64,000 nt of DNA, from contig DIWE01000043.1 in the NCBI GenBank assembly GCA_002423435.1, positions 1-64,000 of the forward strand, read 5' to 3'. Position numbers and translations under genes: made by a program. Below are positions 41,038-51,000 of this stretch, piece after piece (within the stretch, counting starts at the first letter, position 1; each line of letters opens with the position of its first letter). Origin of the DNA: Clostridiales bacterium UBA6114 (lineage in GTDB: Bacteria > Bacillota > Clostridia > Oscillospirales > Butyricicoccaceae). A model generated the notes under the pieces. The model made no database searches. It saw only the letters and a list, made by a program, of their open reading frames with translations, and was not told the origin of the DNA.

Positions 41038-42299
41038 TTGCGATTTCAATCCTTCTGATTCTGATTATTATAGGAGTTCCCATCGCTTACAGCCTAGCCG
41101 CATCATCTCTGATTTACGTGATTATGCTGCCCGGCATTTCAAACCAGGTTATCGTGCAGCGCTTTGTCCGCGGACCGGATTCCTATGAAATGCTGGCCAT
41201 TCCCATGTTCATCCTGGCTGCCGCCGTCATGAATATGACGGGATCAACTGACAGCCTGATGCGCTTTGCCACTGCGCTGGTGGGACATATTCATGGCGGT
41301 CTGGCTCACGCAAACGTTCTGGCATCCATGATTTTTGCCGGCATGTCCGGCTCCGCCAACGCAGACGTAGCCGGCATCGGCCGTATTGAGATCAAAATGA
41401 TGAAGGAAGACGGCTATGATCCCGCTTTTTCCGCCGCCGTAACGGCTTCCTCATCATGTATCGGGCCGATTATTCCCCCCAGCACAACTCTGATTGTTTA
41501 CGGCGCCATCGCCGGCGCCCCCGTTGCCTCCCTGCTGATTGCGGGTACTTTTCCCGGTATCATCATGGGCATTTGCATGATGATCGTGATTTATTTTATT
41601 TCCAAGAAGAGGAGCTTCCCCAGACACGACACTTTTTCCTGGAAAGAGGTCTGGCTGTGCGTAAAGGAAAGCTGGGCCGTATTACTCACTCCCGTTATTA
41701 TCGTCGGGGGTGTTCTGTCCGGTGTTTTTACCGCGACGGAAGCTGGAGTTGTGGCTACCGCATACGCAATCATTGTGGGAATCGTCAAATATCACAGTTT
41801 CCACATTCGTGATTTCCTGAAAGTCCTGGAAGACTGTGTATATAACATTTCAATGGTTATGTTCCTGATGTCAACCGGTTTGGCTTTCAGCTGGATATTG
41901 AGCTCCGAGCGTCTTCCCGCCCGGCTGATCGAATGGATGTCCGGCACCCATGTCTCCGCGATTGTCATGCTGCTGATGGTTTCTGTTCTGTATATTGTAC
42001 TGGGGTGTTTTTTCTCCGTAACCACAAACCTTATTATGACCGTTCCGATTCTGGCCCCCCTGATGGTAAGCTACAATATAAGCCTCGTTCAGTTCGGCGT
42101 AATCACCGTCTTAGCGTTGACCATCGGCTGCGTTACGCCTCCGGTCGGGGCGCCCATGTATCTTGCATGCCAATTTGCAAATGTCTCTATCGGCGAGTTT
42201 TTTAAGGCGAATAAATGGTTTTATGTCGCGCTTATTTTCGCGTTGCTGCTCACCGTACTTATTCCTGAGCTTACCCTGTTTTTGCCGAGCCTGATGTAA
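41025..42299 (+). CDS. TRAP transporter large permease, DctM family (second)
   Basis: A 424-residue protein with about 12 hydrophobic segments. DctM signatures are IPMFILAAAVMNMTGSTDSLM, HGGLAHANVLASMIFAGMSGSANAD, CIGPIIPPSTTLIVYG, and GCVTPPVGAPMY near the end. It forms the ion-driven channel of the second DctPQM system and is followed by a dehydratase gene. Confidence 0.92.
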   Translation: MESVIAISILLILIIIGVPIAYSLAASSLIYVIMLPGISNQVIVQRFVRGPDSYEMLAIPMFILAAAVMNMTGSTDSLMRFATALVGHIHGGLAHANVLASMIFAGMSGSANADVAGIGRIEIKMMKEDGYDPAFSAAVTASSSCIGPIIPPSTTLIVYGAIAGAPVASLLIAGTFPGIIMGICMMIVIYFISKKRSFPRHDTFSWKEVWLCVKESWAVLLTPVIIVGGVLSGVFTATEAGVVATAYAIIVGIVKYHSFHIRDFLKVLEDCVYNISMVMFLMSTGLAFSWILSSERLPARLIEWMSGTHVSAIVMLLMVSVLYIVLGCFFSVTTNLIMTVPILAPLMVSYNISLVQFGVITVLALTIGCVTPPVGAPMYLACQFANVSIGEFFKANKWFYVALIFALLLTVLIPELTLFLPSLM

Positions 42300-42341
42300 T
42301 GTTTCACTACTTGCTATCTTAGGTAAAAGGAGAGTTTCAAT

Positions 42342-43844
42342 ATGATCAAGACTGTAATCAGATACGATTCGGATGATAACGTTGTCTCAGCACTTCAGGA
42401 TGTAGAGCCCGGAGACCGGATTTACATCGGTGGGGAAGATACCGGCATCGTTGCCGGGGACCACATTCCCTCCGGTCACAAAATTGCATACAGACCGATC
42501 AAAAAGGGCGATTTTATATCAAAGCTGAGCCACTATATCGGCACGGCCAAGGCGGATATACCCGCCGGCGGGTATGTGCATGTTCACAATGTGGCGGATC
42601 TGGTCGGCGACTGGAAAAACCAATACAAGCATCCTTACGACCCGAACGGCGTCAAGGAGATCGACGACAAATTCATCATTAAAAATCCCCCGAAGCTGTA
42701 TGGATATCGGCGTCCGGGCGGCCTTGTCGGCTTCCGCAACCACGTATTGGTGCTTTCCACCTGTGCATGCGCCAATCAGATGGTTCAGGATCTCGGCAGC
42801 AAGTACAGGGATATTATCGCCATCACGAATCCCACCGGATGTGTTATTCTTCCCAACGAGACTCAGAATATGGTAAATCTGCTGCTCGGATTGGCCCGCA
42901 ATCCCAACGTGGGCGCGGTGATATTCTATGGTCTCGGCTGCGAAAACGTTGAGGCGGAATACCTGTACGACCAAATAAAGGATGAAAAGCGCGCCGCCTT
43001 TGTGCGGGCGCAGACGGAGGGCTCGACGCCCGCATCTTTTGAAAAATTGGAAAAAATCGCTCTTGAAATGCGTGACGAACTCGCCGGGCAGGAGCGCGAA
43101 GAGGTGTCCGTCGCGGATATCCGGCTCGGCACCAAGTGCGGCGCTTCCGACTGGACGACAACCATTGTGGCCAATCCGTCCATCGGCTATGCTTCCGACC
43201 TTGTCGTTAAAAACGGCGGGATCTCGTTGCTGGGGGAAACCATCGGCTGGTTCGGCGGCGAGCAGATGCTGGTCAGTCAGTCCCGCACGCAGGAAGTGGC
43301 GGACAGGATTATCAGCATGCTGACCAACTATTACAATAACGCCCTGGCCGCCGGCCGTCATATTGAGGAGGCCAACCCCTCTCCCGGCAACTTTGCCGGC
43401 GGCATCACGACGCTTAACGAAAAGGCTCTGGGCAATGTCAAAAAGGGCGGCACCGCTCCCGTCGAAGGCGTTCTGGAGGTCGGGGAGTATCCCGGCAGGC
43501 ATGGCTTTTATGTGACAAACAACGGTGCGTTTGACCCGATTTCCCTGCTTGGCCTGACCGCTTCCTCGGCCAATATTATCCTGTTCAGCACCGGACGCGG
43601 AACCCCCACCGGTACGCCGATCGCCCCTGCTATTAAGCTGACGGGTTCTCCTACCGCCAGCGATGCTTTTCATGCACATCTGGATGCGGACCTTTCGCCT
43701 GTTGTAAAGGGTAAAATGACGATGGACGAAGCGGGCTGGCTGCTTTTCAATGAAATGATCGAGGTGGCCAACGGCAAGCTGACGATAGCTGAAAAGCTCG
43801 GGCACCGCGAATATGCTTTCCCCATGCTGATGGGCTCGCTGTGA
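42342..43844 (+). CDS. UxaA-family dehydratase (altronate dehydratase / sulfolactate sulfo-lyase type)
   Basis: 500 residues. An N-terminal SAF domain (about 1-95, with AGDHIPSGHKIAYRPI) is fused to the UxaA catalytic domain, which has GFRNHVLVLSTCACANQ, NPTGCVILPNETQNMVNLLLGLARNPNVGAV, KCGASDWTTTIVANPS and FSTGRGTPTGTPIAPAIKL. Family members dehydrate altronate or galactarate, or release sulfite from sulfolactate; the fused form fits any of these. A hydroxy-acid substrate imported by the adjacent TRAP or LctP system is likely. The exact one cannot be told. Confidence 0.85.
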   Translation: MIKTVIRYDSDDNVVSALQDVEPGDRIYIGGEDTGIVAGDHIPSGHKIAYRPIKKGDFISKLSHYIGTAKADIPAGGYVHVHNVADLVGDWKNQYKHPYDPNGVKEIDDKFIIKNPPKLYGYRRPGGLVGFRNHVLVLSTCACANQMVQDLGSKYRDIIAITNPTGCVILPNETQNMVNLLLGLARNPNVGAVIFYGLGCENVEAEYLYDQIKDEKRAAFVRAQTEGSTPASFEKLEKIALEMRDELAGQEREEVSVADIRLGTKCGASDWTTTIVANPSIGYASDLVVKNGGISLLGETIGWFGGEQMLVSQSRTQEVADRIISMLTNYYNNALAAGRHIEEANPSPGNFAGGITTLNEKALGNVKKGGTAPVEGVLEVGEYPGRHGFYVTNNGAFDPISLLGLTASSANIILFSTGRGTPTGTPIAPAIKLTGSPTASDAFHAHLDADLSPVVKGKMTMDEAGWLLFNEMIEVANGKLTIAEKLGHREYAFPMLMGSL

Positions 43845-43883
43845 TATTAGCTCAAATTATCGGATTAAAGAGAGACGGCAAAT

Positions 43884-45509
43884 ATGTTTTATCTTATAAT
43901 TGCGGCATTGCCCATACTGATCACGATCTTTCTTATGCTCGCCTTCAATTTCTCGTCCATACGCGCACTTTTTATCGCATGGGCAGTATGTACTGTTTCC
44001 GCATTTACCGTCTGGAAAATGGAGCTTACCGATATTGCCGGATACTCCATTTACGGAGGGTATAAAAGCCTTGAGGTCATATGCACTATTTTTGGCGCTA
44101 TTCTGATCCTCAATACATTGAAGGCCACCGGGGCCATGGGGGTTATCAACAACACTTTTAAAAACATCTCGACAGACCGAAGAATTCAGACCATTATTAT
44201 TGCATGGTTCTTCGGGGCCTTTATCGAAGGAGCCGCGGGTTTTGGGACGCCGGCCGCTTTGGCGGCGCCCCTGCTGGTCGGGCTCGGCTTTCCCGCCTTT
44301 GCCGCTGTTATCGTCTCGCTTATCGCAAATTCCACCCCTGTTACATTCGGTGTCGTCGGTCTGCCGACAATGACGGCTGTTTCAACCGTACAGTCGAACG
44401 TACAGGATATCGGGCTTAGCTACAGTCAATTCGGCATTCAGGTCTACAGCCGGGTAGCCTTCGTTAACGGCATCTGCGGCACCTTTGTTCCTCTTATGAT
44501 TATTGCGATTCTGACGTTTCATTACGACCGTAAGCATTGGCTTGGAAAAACCGCGGAGATAGCGCCTCTCTGCCTGATTTCCGGGCTCTCTTTTACAATT
44601 CCTTATTGGCTGATCGCCACATTCATCGGCCCGGAACTCGCGTCTCTGCTGGGATCTGCGATCGGCATGGCGGTTACGCTGGCCTTCGTTCGCTCCGGAG
44701 CCTTTGTTCCGAAAGAGACCTGGGATTTTCCGGTGCAAACAGATGCCGCCTGCGCGATACAGTGTGATAACGAGGATGTTTTGTTCCGGCACAGCAAATT
44801 GATTGCCTGGTGCCCCTATATTGCAATTGCGGCAATCCTGATCCTCACGCGCGTTTACCAGTTCGGACTGCGCGGTGTTTTTGAAGACGTAAGGATTCCG
44901 CTGCCGACGCTGTTCGGCATTCATAAGGATTACGCGCTGCAAGTGTTGTGGCTTCCCGGGATTATCCCTTTTATGCTTGTCGCGCTGGTGACTCAGGTAT
45001 TCTTACATACGGATCGTTCCTGCATAAAAAACATCTGGGGAAAAACCTTCCGGCAAACCGCGCAGCCGGCTGTCGCAATGATCTTTGGCGTAGCGTTGGT
45101 GCAGCTGATGCTGAATTCTTCCGTAAACCCGTTGGGCCTCGACAGCATGCTCACCGTTATTGCAAAAGGCTTGTCCGGCCTTTTCGGAAATGCCTATGTG
45201 GTTATCGCGCCATTTATCGGCGTTCTGGGCGCCTTTATTTCCGGTTCAAATACGGTATCGAATATTTTGTTTGCCTCCCTGCAGTTCGAAGCCGCAACCA
45301 TGCTGAGCCTGTCGCAGGTTACAATCGTTTCCCTGCAGGCAATTGGCGGAGCGATCGGAAACATGATCTGCATCAATAATATTGTCGCGGCCTGTGCCAC
45401 CGTCGGCTTGGTAAAATCGGAAGCCCGTATATTAAAATGCAATGCAGTGCCTATGCTTATTTACGGTTTATTTGCCGTAAGCATCGTATTGATTTTCGGG
45501 TTCCTCTGA
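43884..45509 (+). CDS. L-lactate permease family transporter (LctP)
   Basis: A 541-residue membrane protein with about 13 hydrophobic segments. LctP signatures are FFGAFIEGAAGFGTPAALAAPLLVGLGFPAFAA and FIGVLGAFISGSNTVSNILFASLQF, with IGGAIGNMICINNIVAACATVGL near the end. Family members carry lactate or glycolate with protons. In this operon it may import the hydroxy-acid substrate or export an acidic product. It is the last gene of the island, ending at the terminator inside the right direct repeat. Confidence 0.9.
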   Translation: MFYLIIAALPILITIFLMLAFNFSSIRALFIAWAVCTVSAFTVWKMELTDIAGYSIYGGYKSLEVICTIFGAILILNTLKATGAMGVINNTFKNISTDRRIQTIIIAWFFGAFIEGAAGFGTPAALAAPLLVGLGFPAFAAVIVSLIANSTPVTFGVVGLPTMTAVSTVQSNVQDIGLSYSQFGIQVYSRVAFVNGICGTFVPLMIIAILTFHYDRKHWLGKTAEIAPLCLISGLSFTIPYWLIATFIGPELASLLGSAIGMAVTLAFVRSGAFVPKETWDFPVQTDAACAIQCDNEDVLFRHSKLIAWCPYIAIAAILILTRVYQFGLRGVFEDVRIPLPTLFGIHKDYALQVLWLPGIIPFMLVALVTQVFLHTDRSCIKNIWGKTFRQTAQPAVAMIFGVALVQLMLNSSVNPLGLDSMLTVIAKGLSGLFGNAYVVIAPFIGVLGAFISGSNTVSNILFASLQFEAATMLSLSQVTIVSLQAIGGAIGNMICINNIVAACATVGLVKSEARILKCNAVPMLIYGLFAVSIVLIFGFL

Positions 45510-45540
45510 TGACTTAATGAAATATAACAAATTTGAAATC

Positions 45541-45629
45541 TGCCGGCCAGAGCTTGTCTGCCGGCATTTTTCATGCCCGGATTTAATACGCTTGTATGAG
45601 GGGGGAGGCTGTGGAGAGACGGCAAATCT
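45541..45629 (+). repeat. 90-bp direct repeat (right copy) with terminator hairpin
   Basis: Matches 21087-21177. The TGCCGGC/GCCGGCA hairpin with TTTTT (45541-45571) ends the lctP transcript. The rest leads into the small ORF and recombinase gene. Confidence 0.85.
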
Positions 45630-45691
45630 GCTCATCGGACGCCAATGCCCTGTATGAAAGCTGCGGCAAAGAGGCCGAGGGGGGCGCATGA
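45611..45691 (+). CDS. Shortened recombinase leader ORF
   Basis: 26 codons starting GTG (45611) after GGGGGGAGG. Its first codons (ERRQI) match the start of the SHOCT-like protein at 21156, but it then diverges and stops at 45691, just before the recombinase ATG at 45695. It looks like an internally deleted version of that gene, kept as a short leader. Confidence 0.4.
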   Translation: MERRQICSSDANALYESCGKEAEGGA

Positions 45692-45694
45692 TGG

Positions 45695-47254
45695 ATGAAG
45701 CGGGTAGCCGCGTACTGCCGGGTTTCAACGGAGCACGAGGATCAGGCAAACTCTCTTTTAAGCCAGAAGAAATACTTTTCCGAGTACATCGAACGAAACC
45801 CTCTGTGGGAGCTGTCCGAGGTGTATGTGGACGAAGGCATCACGGGCACCTCCACCAAGAAGCGCCGCTCCTTCAACCGCATGATCGCCGACGCGCAGGT
45901 CCATTGTTTCGACCTGATCGTTACAAAAGAAATCAGCCGTTTTGCCAGAAACACGCTGGACAGCATTTTCTATACCCGCAAGCTCAAGGAGCTCGGCATC
46001 GGCGTCATCTTTATGAACGACAACATCAACACGCTTGATCCGGACGCGGAGCTGCGCCTTACCATCATGTCGTCCATCGCGCAGGAGGAGAGCCGCAAGA
46101 CGTCCGACCGCGTGAAATGGGGCCAGAAGCGCCGCATGGAGCAGGGCGTGGTTTTCGGACGGGATATGCTGGGCTACGACTTAAAGGACGGCAAACTGTT
46201 TATCAACGAAGACGGGGCTGAAATTGTTCGGCTGATTTTTCATAAATTCGTCAACGAGGATAAGGGCACCCATGTGATCGCCCGCGAGCTCAGGGAAGCC
46301 GGAATACCCACCGCCACCTATATGAAAAAGTGGACGAATACGGTGATTCTCCGCATTCTTCGCAATGAGAAATACTGCGGGGATCTGATCCAGAAAAAAA
46401 CCTTTACGCCGAGCTATTTGAACCATGAGAAGAAATATAACCGCGGCGAGGAGGAATTCGTGGTCCTCCGCGACCACCACGAGCCGATCATCGACCGCGA
46501 GATGTTTGATAAAGCACAGCGCGAACTTAAACGGCGCTCCCCAGTCGAAGAGCAGAAAGCCAAGCACTCCAACCGCTATTGCTTTTCCGGCAAGATCAAA
46601 TGCGGCGTCTGCTCACGCACCTTTGTCTCCCGCACAAAGAAGCGGGAGGACGGCAGCCTCTATAAGGCCTGGCGGTGCTATGAAGGCGCCAACCATGGCG
46701 GCCGGCACACCGACAAGGCGGGAAACGAGATCGGCTGCGACAACCGTTCCGTGAATGACAACGACATGAAACTGGTCATGCAGCAGGTGGTAAAAAACCT
46801 GCCGATGGATAAGGAAGCGGTCATCGACAACCTTTGCAAAGTGGTAGGATCAGTGTTAAAAACAGATGCCAAGGACGACCGTCCTGGGAAACTGCAGGCC
46901 AGGATCGATACGCTGGGTCAGAAAAAACGCTCGCTCATTGAACTGTATCTGAACAAGGATATCGGAAAGTCGGATTTTCAGCAGATGTCGGAAAAGTACG
47001 ATGCCGAAATTGAAGCCGCAGAGGAAGAGCGGGCGACCTTAAGCGAATATAAGGGGCTCTGTCAGGAACAGGACCAGCTTTTAAGGCAGACGGCGGATAC
47101 GATCCGCGCTCTTACCTGCGGGGACATATGGGACGATACTTTTTACCGCCATATCCTCGACAAAATCGTCGTCCATGAGAACAATGTGCTCGACGTACAT
47201 CTGCATATGCTGCCTGATAAGCCGTTAAAGTTCATAAACTATTTTGACAAATAG
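45695..47254 (+). CDS. Large serine recombinase
   Basis: A 519-residue site-specific recombinase. The N-terminal resolvase domain (about 1-145) has the catalytic Ser in YCRVSTEHEDQ and FMNDNINTLDPDAELRLTIMSSIAQEESRKTSDRV. A recombinase domain (about 155-260) and a zinc-ribbon domain (about 300-350, CGVCSRTF with later cysteines) follow. A coiled coil (about 395-460) comes next, as in phage integrases and the TnpX group. It probably moves or excises a DNA element. It lies at the right edge of the 24-kb catabolic island. Confidence 0.9.
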   Translation: MKRVAAYCRVSTEHEDQANSLLSQKKYFSEYIERNPLWELSEVYVDEGITGTSTKKRRSFNRMIADAQVHCFDLIVTKEISRFARNTLDSIFYTRKLKELGIGVIFMNDNINTLDPDAELRLTIMSSIAQEESRKTSDRVKWGQKRRMEQGVVFGRDMLGYDLKDGKLFINEDGAEIVRLIFHKFVNEDKGTHVIARELREAGIPTATYMKKWTNTVILRILRNEKYCGDLIQKKTFTPSYLNHEKKYNRGEEEFVVLRDHHEPIIDREMFDKAQRELKRRSPVEEQKAKHSNRYCFSGKIKCGVCSRTFVSRTKKREDGSLYKAWRCYEGANHGGRHTDKAGNEIGCDNRSVNDNDMKLVMQQVVKNLPMDKEAVIDNLCKVVGSVLKTDAKDDRPGKLQARIDTLGQKKRSLIELYLNKDIGKSDFQQMSEKYDAEIEAAEEERATLSEYKGLCQEQDQLLRQTADTIRALTCGDIWDDTFYRHILDKIVVHENNVLDVHLHMLPDKPLKFINYFDK

Positions 47255-47345
47255 TAAAAATTGAAATGATTTGTTCAATGATGATGGCATCCCCCTAACT
47301 TTGCTTAAAAAATAGCTGCCGTCGGTTTTACCGGCAGCAGTCTGC

Positions 47346-47378
47346 GCCTTGAAAACTAATGCTTTCAAGGCTTTTTCT
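47346..47378 (+). terminator. Rho-independent terminator after the recombinase
   Basis: Stem GCCTTGAAA / TTTCAAGGC with an 8-nt loop followed by TTTTTC. A second hairpin, GCTGCCG...CCGGCAGC (47315-47338), precedes it. Confidence 0.75.
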
Positions 47379-48051
47379 ATTCTGGAATGCTTTTAATCCC
47401 GGATCTGCTCCATGAACATCCCCTTGCGGCAAGAAGGCTCGCGCAGGTATACCGGAGATATGCCGCGGGCCGTCCTGCCAAAAGCCCAGCTGAAATGCGA
47501 TGAGAAAAATGTCGAATGTTAGCGGTTTCGTTGGCGGTCGGCATACTATAATATACTAAACCGGAATCCAGAAGCTTTCCTTGGGTGTATAAAAAAAAGA
47601 AGCTTTCAGTTAAGCGCCAAAGGTGTGCGATATGACGCCGGGGCTGGCCGGATCCGGATAAGCGAACAATCAACTTTACGGTTTTCGATTACAGGGGGGC
47701 GTATCATTGGACCGTCATAAACAGATTGGGCCGTCGGGCGATGCACCGACCCGGCCCGACGCCTGCTCCGAAGGAAGCGGACGGGAGGGCTGCGATGTGG
47801 GAAACGGGCAGTTTCCGAAGGACGGGACATGTTGCGTAAAAAATTGTTCCATAACCGGTACGGTCTATACGAAGCTTTGTCCTATGTGCAGCATATGGAC
47901 ATCCCCGCCCAACGGCGCGGACCTTGCGGTCGCGCACATCATTGAGTGCGTTTTGCAGGGTTATTGCAGACGTATCCGATAAAAGGGATATTGAAGATCA
48001 ATCCGCTCGGAATCTCAAAGAGTGGGTATTTCGGCAAAAGGAGCCGGAACC
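47379..48051. other. Intergenic region without a recognised gene
   Basis: About 670 bp between the recombinase terminator and the SLH leader ORF. Several short open frames exist on both strands, including one at 47707 with clustered cysteines, but none has a ribosome-binding site or recognisable family. No RNA gene was seen. Confidence 0.5.
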
Positions 48052-48099
48052 ATGAAATACAGAATGTTAAAGATATATATGAGAGGCGGGGTTTTGTGA
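48052..48099 (+). CDS. 15-codon leader ORF coupled to the SLH protein gene
   Basis: ATG at 48052 after a strong AAAAGGAGCC site, reading MKYRMLKIYMRGGVL, then TGA at 48097. The stop overlaps the GTG start of the giant SLH gene (GTGA), so translation is probably coupled. It may be a regulatory leader peptide. Confidence 0.45.
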   Translation: MKYRMLKIYMRGGVL

Positions 48100-51000
48100 A
48101 AAGGTTCAAACGGATTACGGCGTTTATTCTGACGGTCGTCATGCTCTGGGCGATGCTGCCTGTTCAGGTGCTGGCGGCGGAGGCAGAGGATGAGGTTAAG
48201 CTCAGGCAGGCATTAAGAGAGGCTGTGGACGAGACGAAATATCCAAACGGCCTGTTTGAATTTCTGGCGACACGCATGAATACCTCGGAAGACCTCCCTT
48301 ATGTGGAGATCGCCGTCGTGCGAAAGGGCGGAACATCCGGGGAGGCGAGCGTCACCTTAAAGGCGATCGACGTGACGGCAAAATACGGCGAGGACTATAC
48401 GTTAAGCACCCCCCGGGGGCTTTTCTCCGGAACTCTGCCGGCAAACGAGGGCGGGAAGACCCTGATGGACAGCCTTGCAGACGGGGACAGTGAGGAAGGT
48501 ACATACGCCGTCCGGGAAGATACGGAGATTAAAACGGACAGCCTTATAAACGGGGAGGGAACGGCTGACGGGGAAGGAGACGCGTACGTCATCCGGGAGG
48601 ATACGGAAATTAAAACGGGCGGCCTGCAGGCGGCCCGGGATGCAGCGCTGGGGCAGACGTCCAACCGGAAGAGCTGGCGGGAGGCCGGGGGGGTGGAAAA
48701 AGAAGAGGCTCTCGATCTGCACAACGAGCTGTACGAGGGGATGGAAGGGATCACGTATACCTTCCGTTTCGCAGACGGCGAGTATATGAAAAAGATCCGC
48801 TTTAACACCATCGACGACGATATCTCGGAGGACGAGGAGCAGGTCCTCTTCGCCCTGATCGATCCCCAGGGCGGCGCCACCGGGGATTCACTCAGCGCGT
48901 TTATGAACATAGAGGACAATGAGGAGAAGGAAAAGGTCCGGTTTGCAATGGAGTTGGGCGACATGCGGGCCGACCCGTCGCTTCACTATGCCGAGGTCGT
49001 CGTAAAGCGGACGGCCGGGATTTATCGGTACGGTTCCGTGTCCGTGAGCACGGCGGCCGTGTCGGCAGTGCCGGATATAGATTATGAGCCCATCGTGACC
49101 GAGCTGCGTTTCGTACCCGGTCAGGAGTCGCAAACGGTTCGGGTGCCGCTTTTGAAAGAGACCCCGGAGGAGGGGATGCAGTTTTATGTGAGGCTCGATC
49201 CGGAGAGCCCCAACCTTTCCGAAGACGGGCCGAATGAGACACTTGTCACCATCGGGACCGCCGAGAGGGCCGTACTACAGTCGCGCGCGCTTGCCTACGA
49301 CGGCTACGGCGCGGACGCGGGTGGAACCTGGTACAGGACCAAGACGCTGACACCCTACGACATCACCGACGGCCGCGGATATCAGCGGATCCCCTACAAC
49401 GGCAGCTACGGCTGGACCTATATCCCTGTCAGCGGGCAGAGGAACACCATGAACTGGATCTATTACGCCGCCGACCTGAGCATGATCGAAAAAATCAGGA
49501 TCGACTGGTCGAACCCCAGCGACGGAACGAGGTATTTATGGTGGGCCCAGTGGAAATACAATACCGATTTCTACTCCCGCGTGTACCTTGGGAGCTTATT
49601 CAATGTGCCGCGGCTGGATAGACACGGGCAGTTTAATTCCACTCTGGACTGGATCAGTCTGAACGACAGCGACCGGCAGCAGCAATACATATATTGTACG
49701 ACTCAGACGTCGGGAGACTGCGCCGACACGGGGATGAACGTGGGCAACCTCACCCTCTACTACAAGCCCATCAAGGTCACCCTTAGGACGAACTCCGAGG
49801 ACCCGGACGCGCGCGTCGTCCCCAAAACCTGGACCTCCCCCACCACTTCGACGAACGGCACCAGCAGGCTCGTGGGCGGGCTTTCCTTCGCGGGCGACAC
49901 CGGCAATTTGACGTCCCAGACCTATTTCGACGGGGACACGGTGTACCTCGCCCCCAAATTTGACCCCGCGAGCCCCGACACGTCCAAGGTCTACCTCTGG
50001 GGTTACAAGATCGAGCGGATCGGGACCAACGGCTATTATTACGTCAAAGGTACAACCCTCAATATCCGCGACGTCTACATGGGCAATATGAAGGACTCGG
50101 TCACCAGGGAGGCGATTCTCCGCGGCCAGATCATGATGTCGGGAGGCACCGAGATCGTTTTGCACCCCGTCTACAGGCAGAAAAACGCCTTTGTGCGCGT
50201 AAGTTTCGATCCGCAAAAGGGCGGCATGGACCAAAACCGCTTCCAAAACGGCGACGTTCTGAAGGTCGGCATGCTGGACACCATACATTTCAACGCCTAC
50301 GCCAGGGCGGGCTACAGCGTTTCGGGCTACGGAAACGGAAATATCAATTTCTATGAGCGCGAGATCAGCAGCGTCCCCGACGAATGGTATCTGGAATCGC
50401 TCAACACGCAGACGGGCGGCACCGTCCTTGCGGACTATTTACAGGCGCTAAACGGCGCTACGGGAAAGATCGACTACTCCCGCACGCACGCATGGTTTAT
50501 AAAACCCGTGTCCGGTATTAAGATCAACGCGGCAACGCCCGGCATCCTGGATTTTTCTCCGGAAAGGGGTTTTACCGACCTGACCGTACAGTATTCCCTT
50601 CCTTACCTCAAGGCAAAGGTCGATCCCCAAAGCGGGGATCAGGATAAGGGCAGCATCTTCTACCACCCGGAAGAGGGAGCGGATCTTACAGGAAACAGCC
50701 GCACGCCGCTGATCCTTTCCCCGATCGAGCGGGGGAAAGCCTATAACCTCGCCGGCGTGCCAAACGACGGGTACCGGGTCGTATGGAAAAACTGGACGGG
50801 AGACACAAACGAGGACGGCATCATCAGCGAGGCGGAGGCCAAGGCAATCGAGGATTACGAGGACCTGTTCGAGCGCAAGGCGGTAAACGGCAGCATTTAC
50901 AGCTACAAGGTAAGTTACGACAGGCCGCTGATCCTATACAGCTTTGAGCGCAAGCCCACGCAGGGAAACCCGGGGCTTATACACGGGCAGGCCGTCCTCC

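Noticed and set aside
42519..43805. 428-codon minus-strand frame opposite the UxaA-type gene
   Set aside because: Shadow of a strong gene; no start site or motif.
47707..47982. 91-codon ORF with clustered cysteines before the SLH gene
   Set aside because: No ribosome-binding site before the TTG, odd composition and overlap with the SLH leader region; not supported as a gene.
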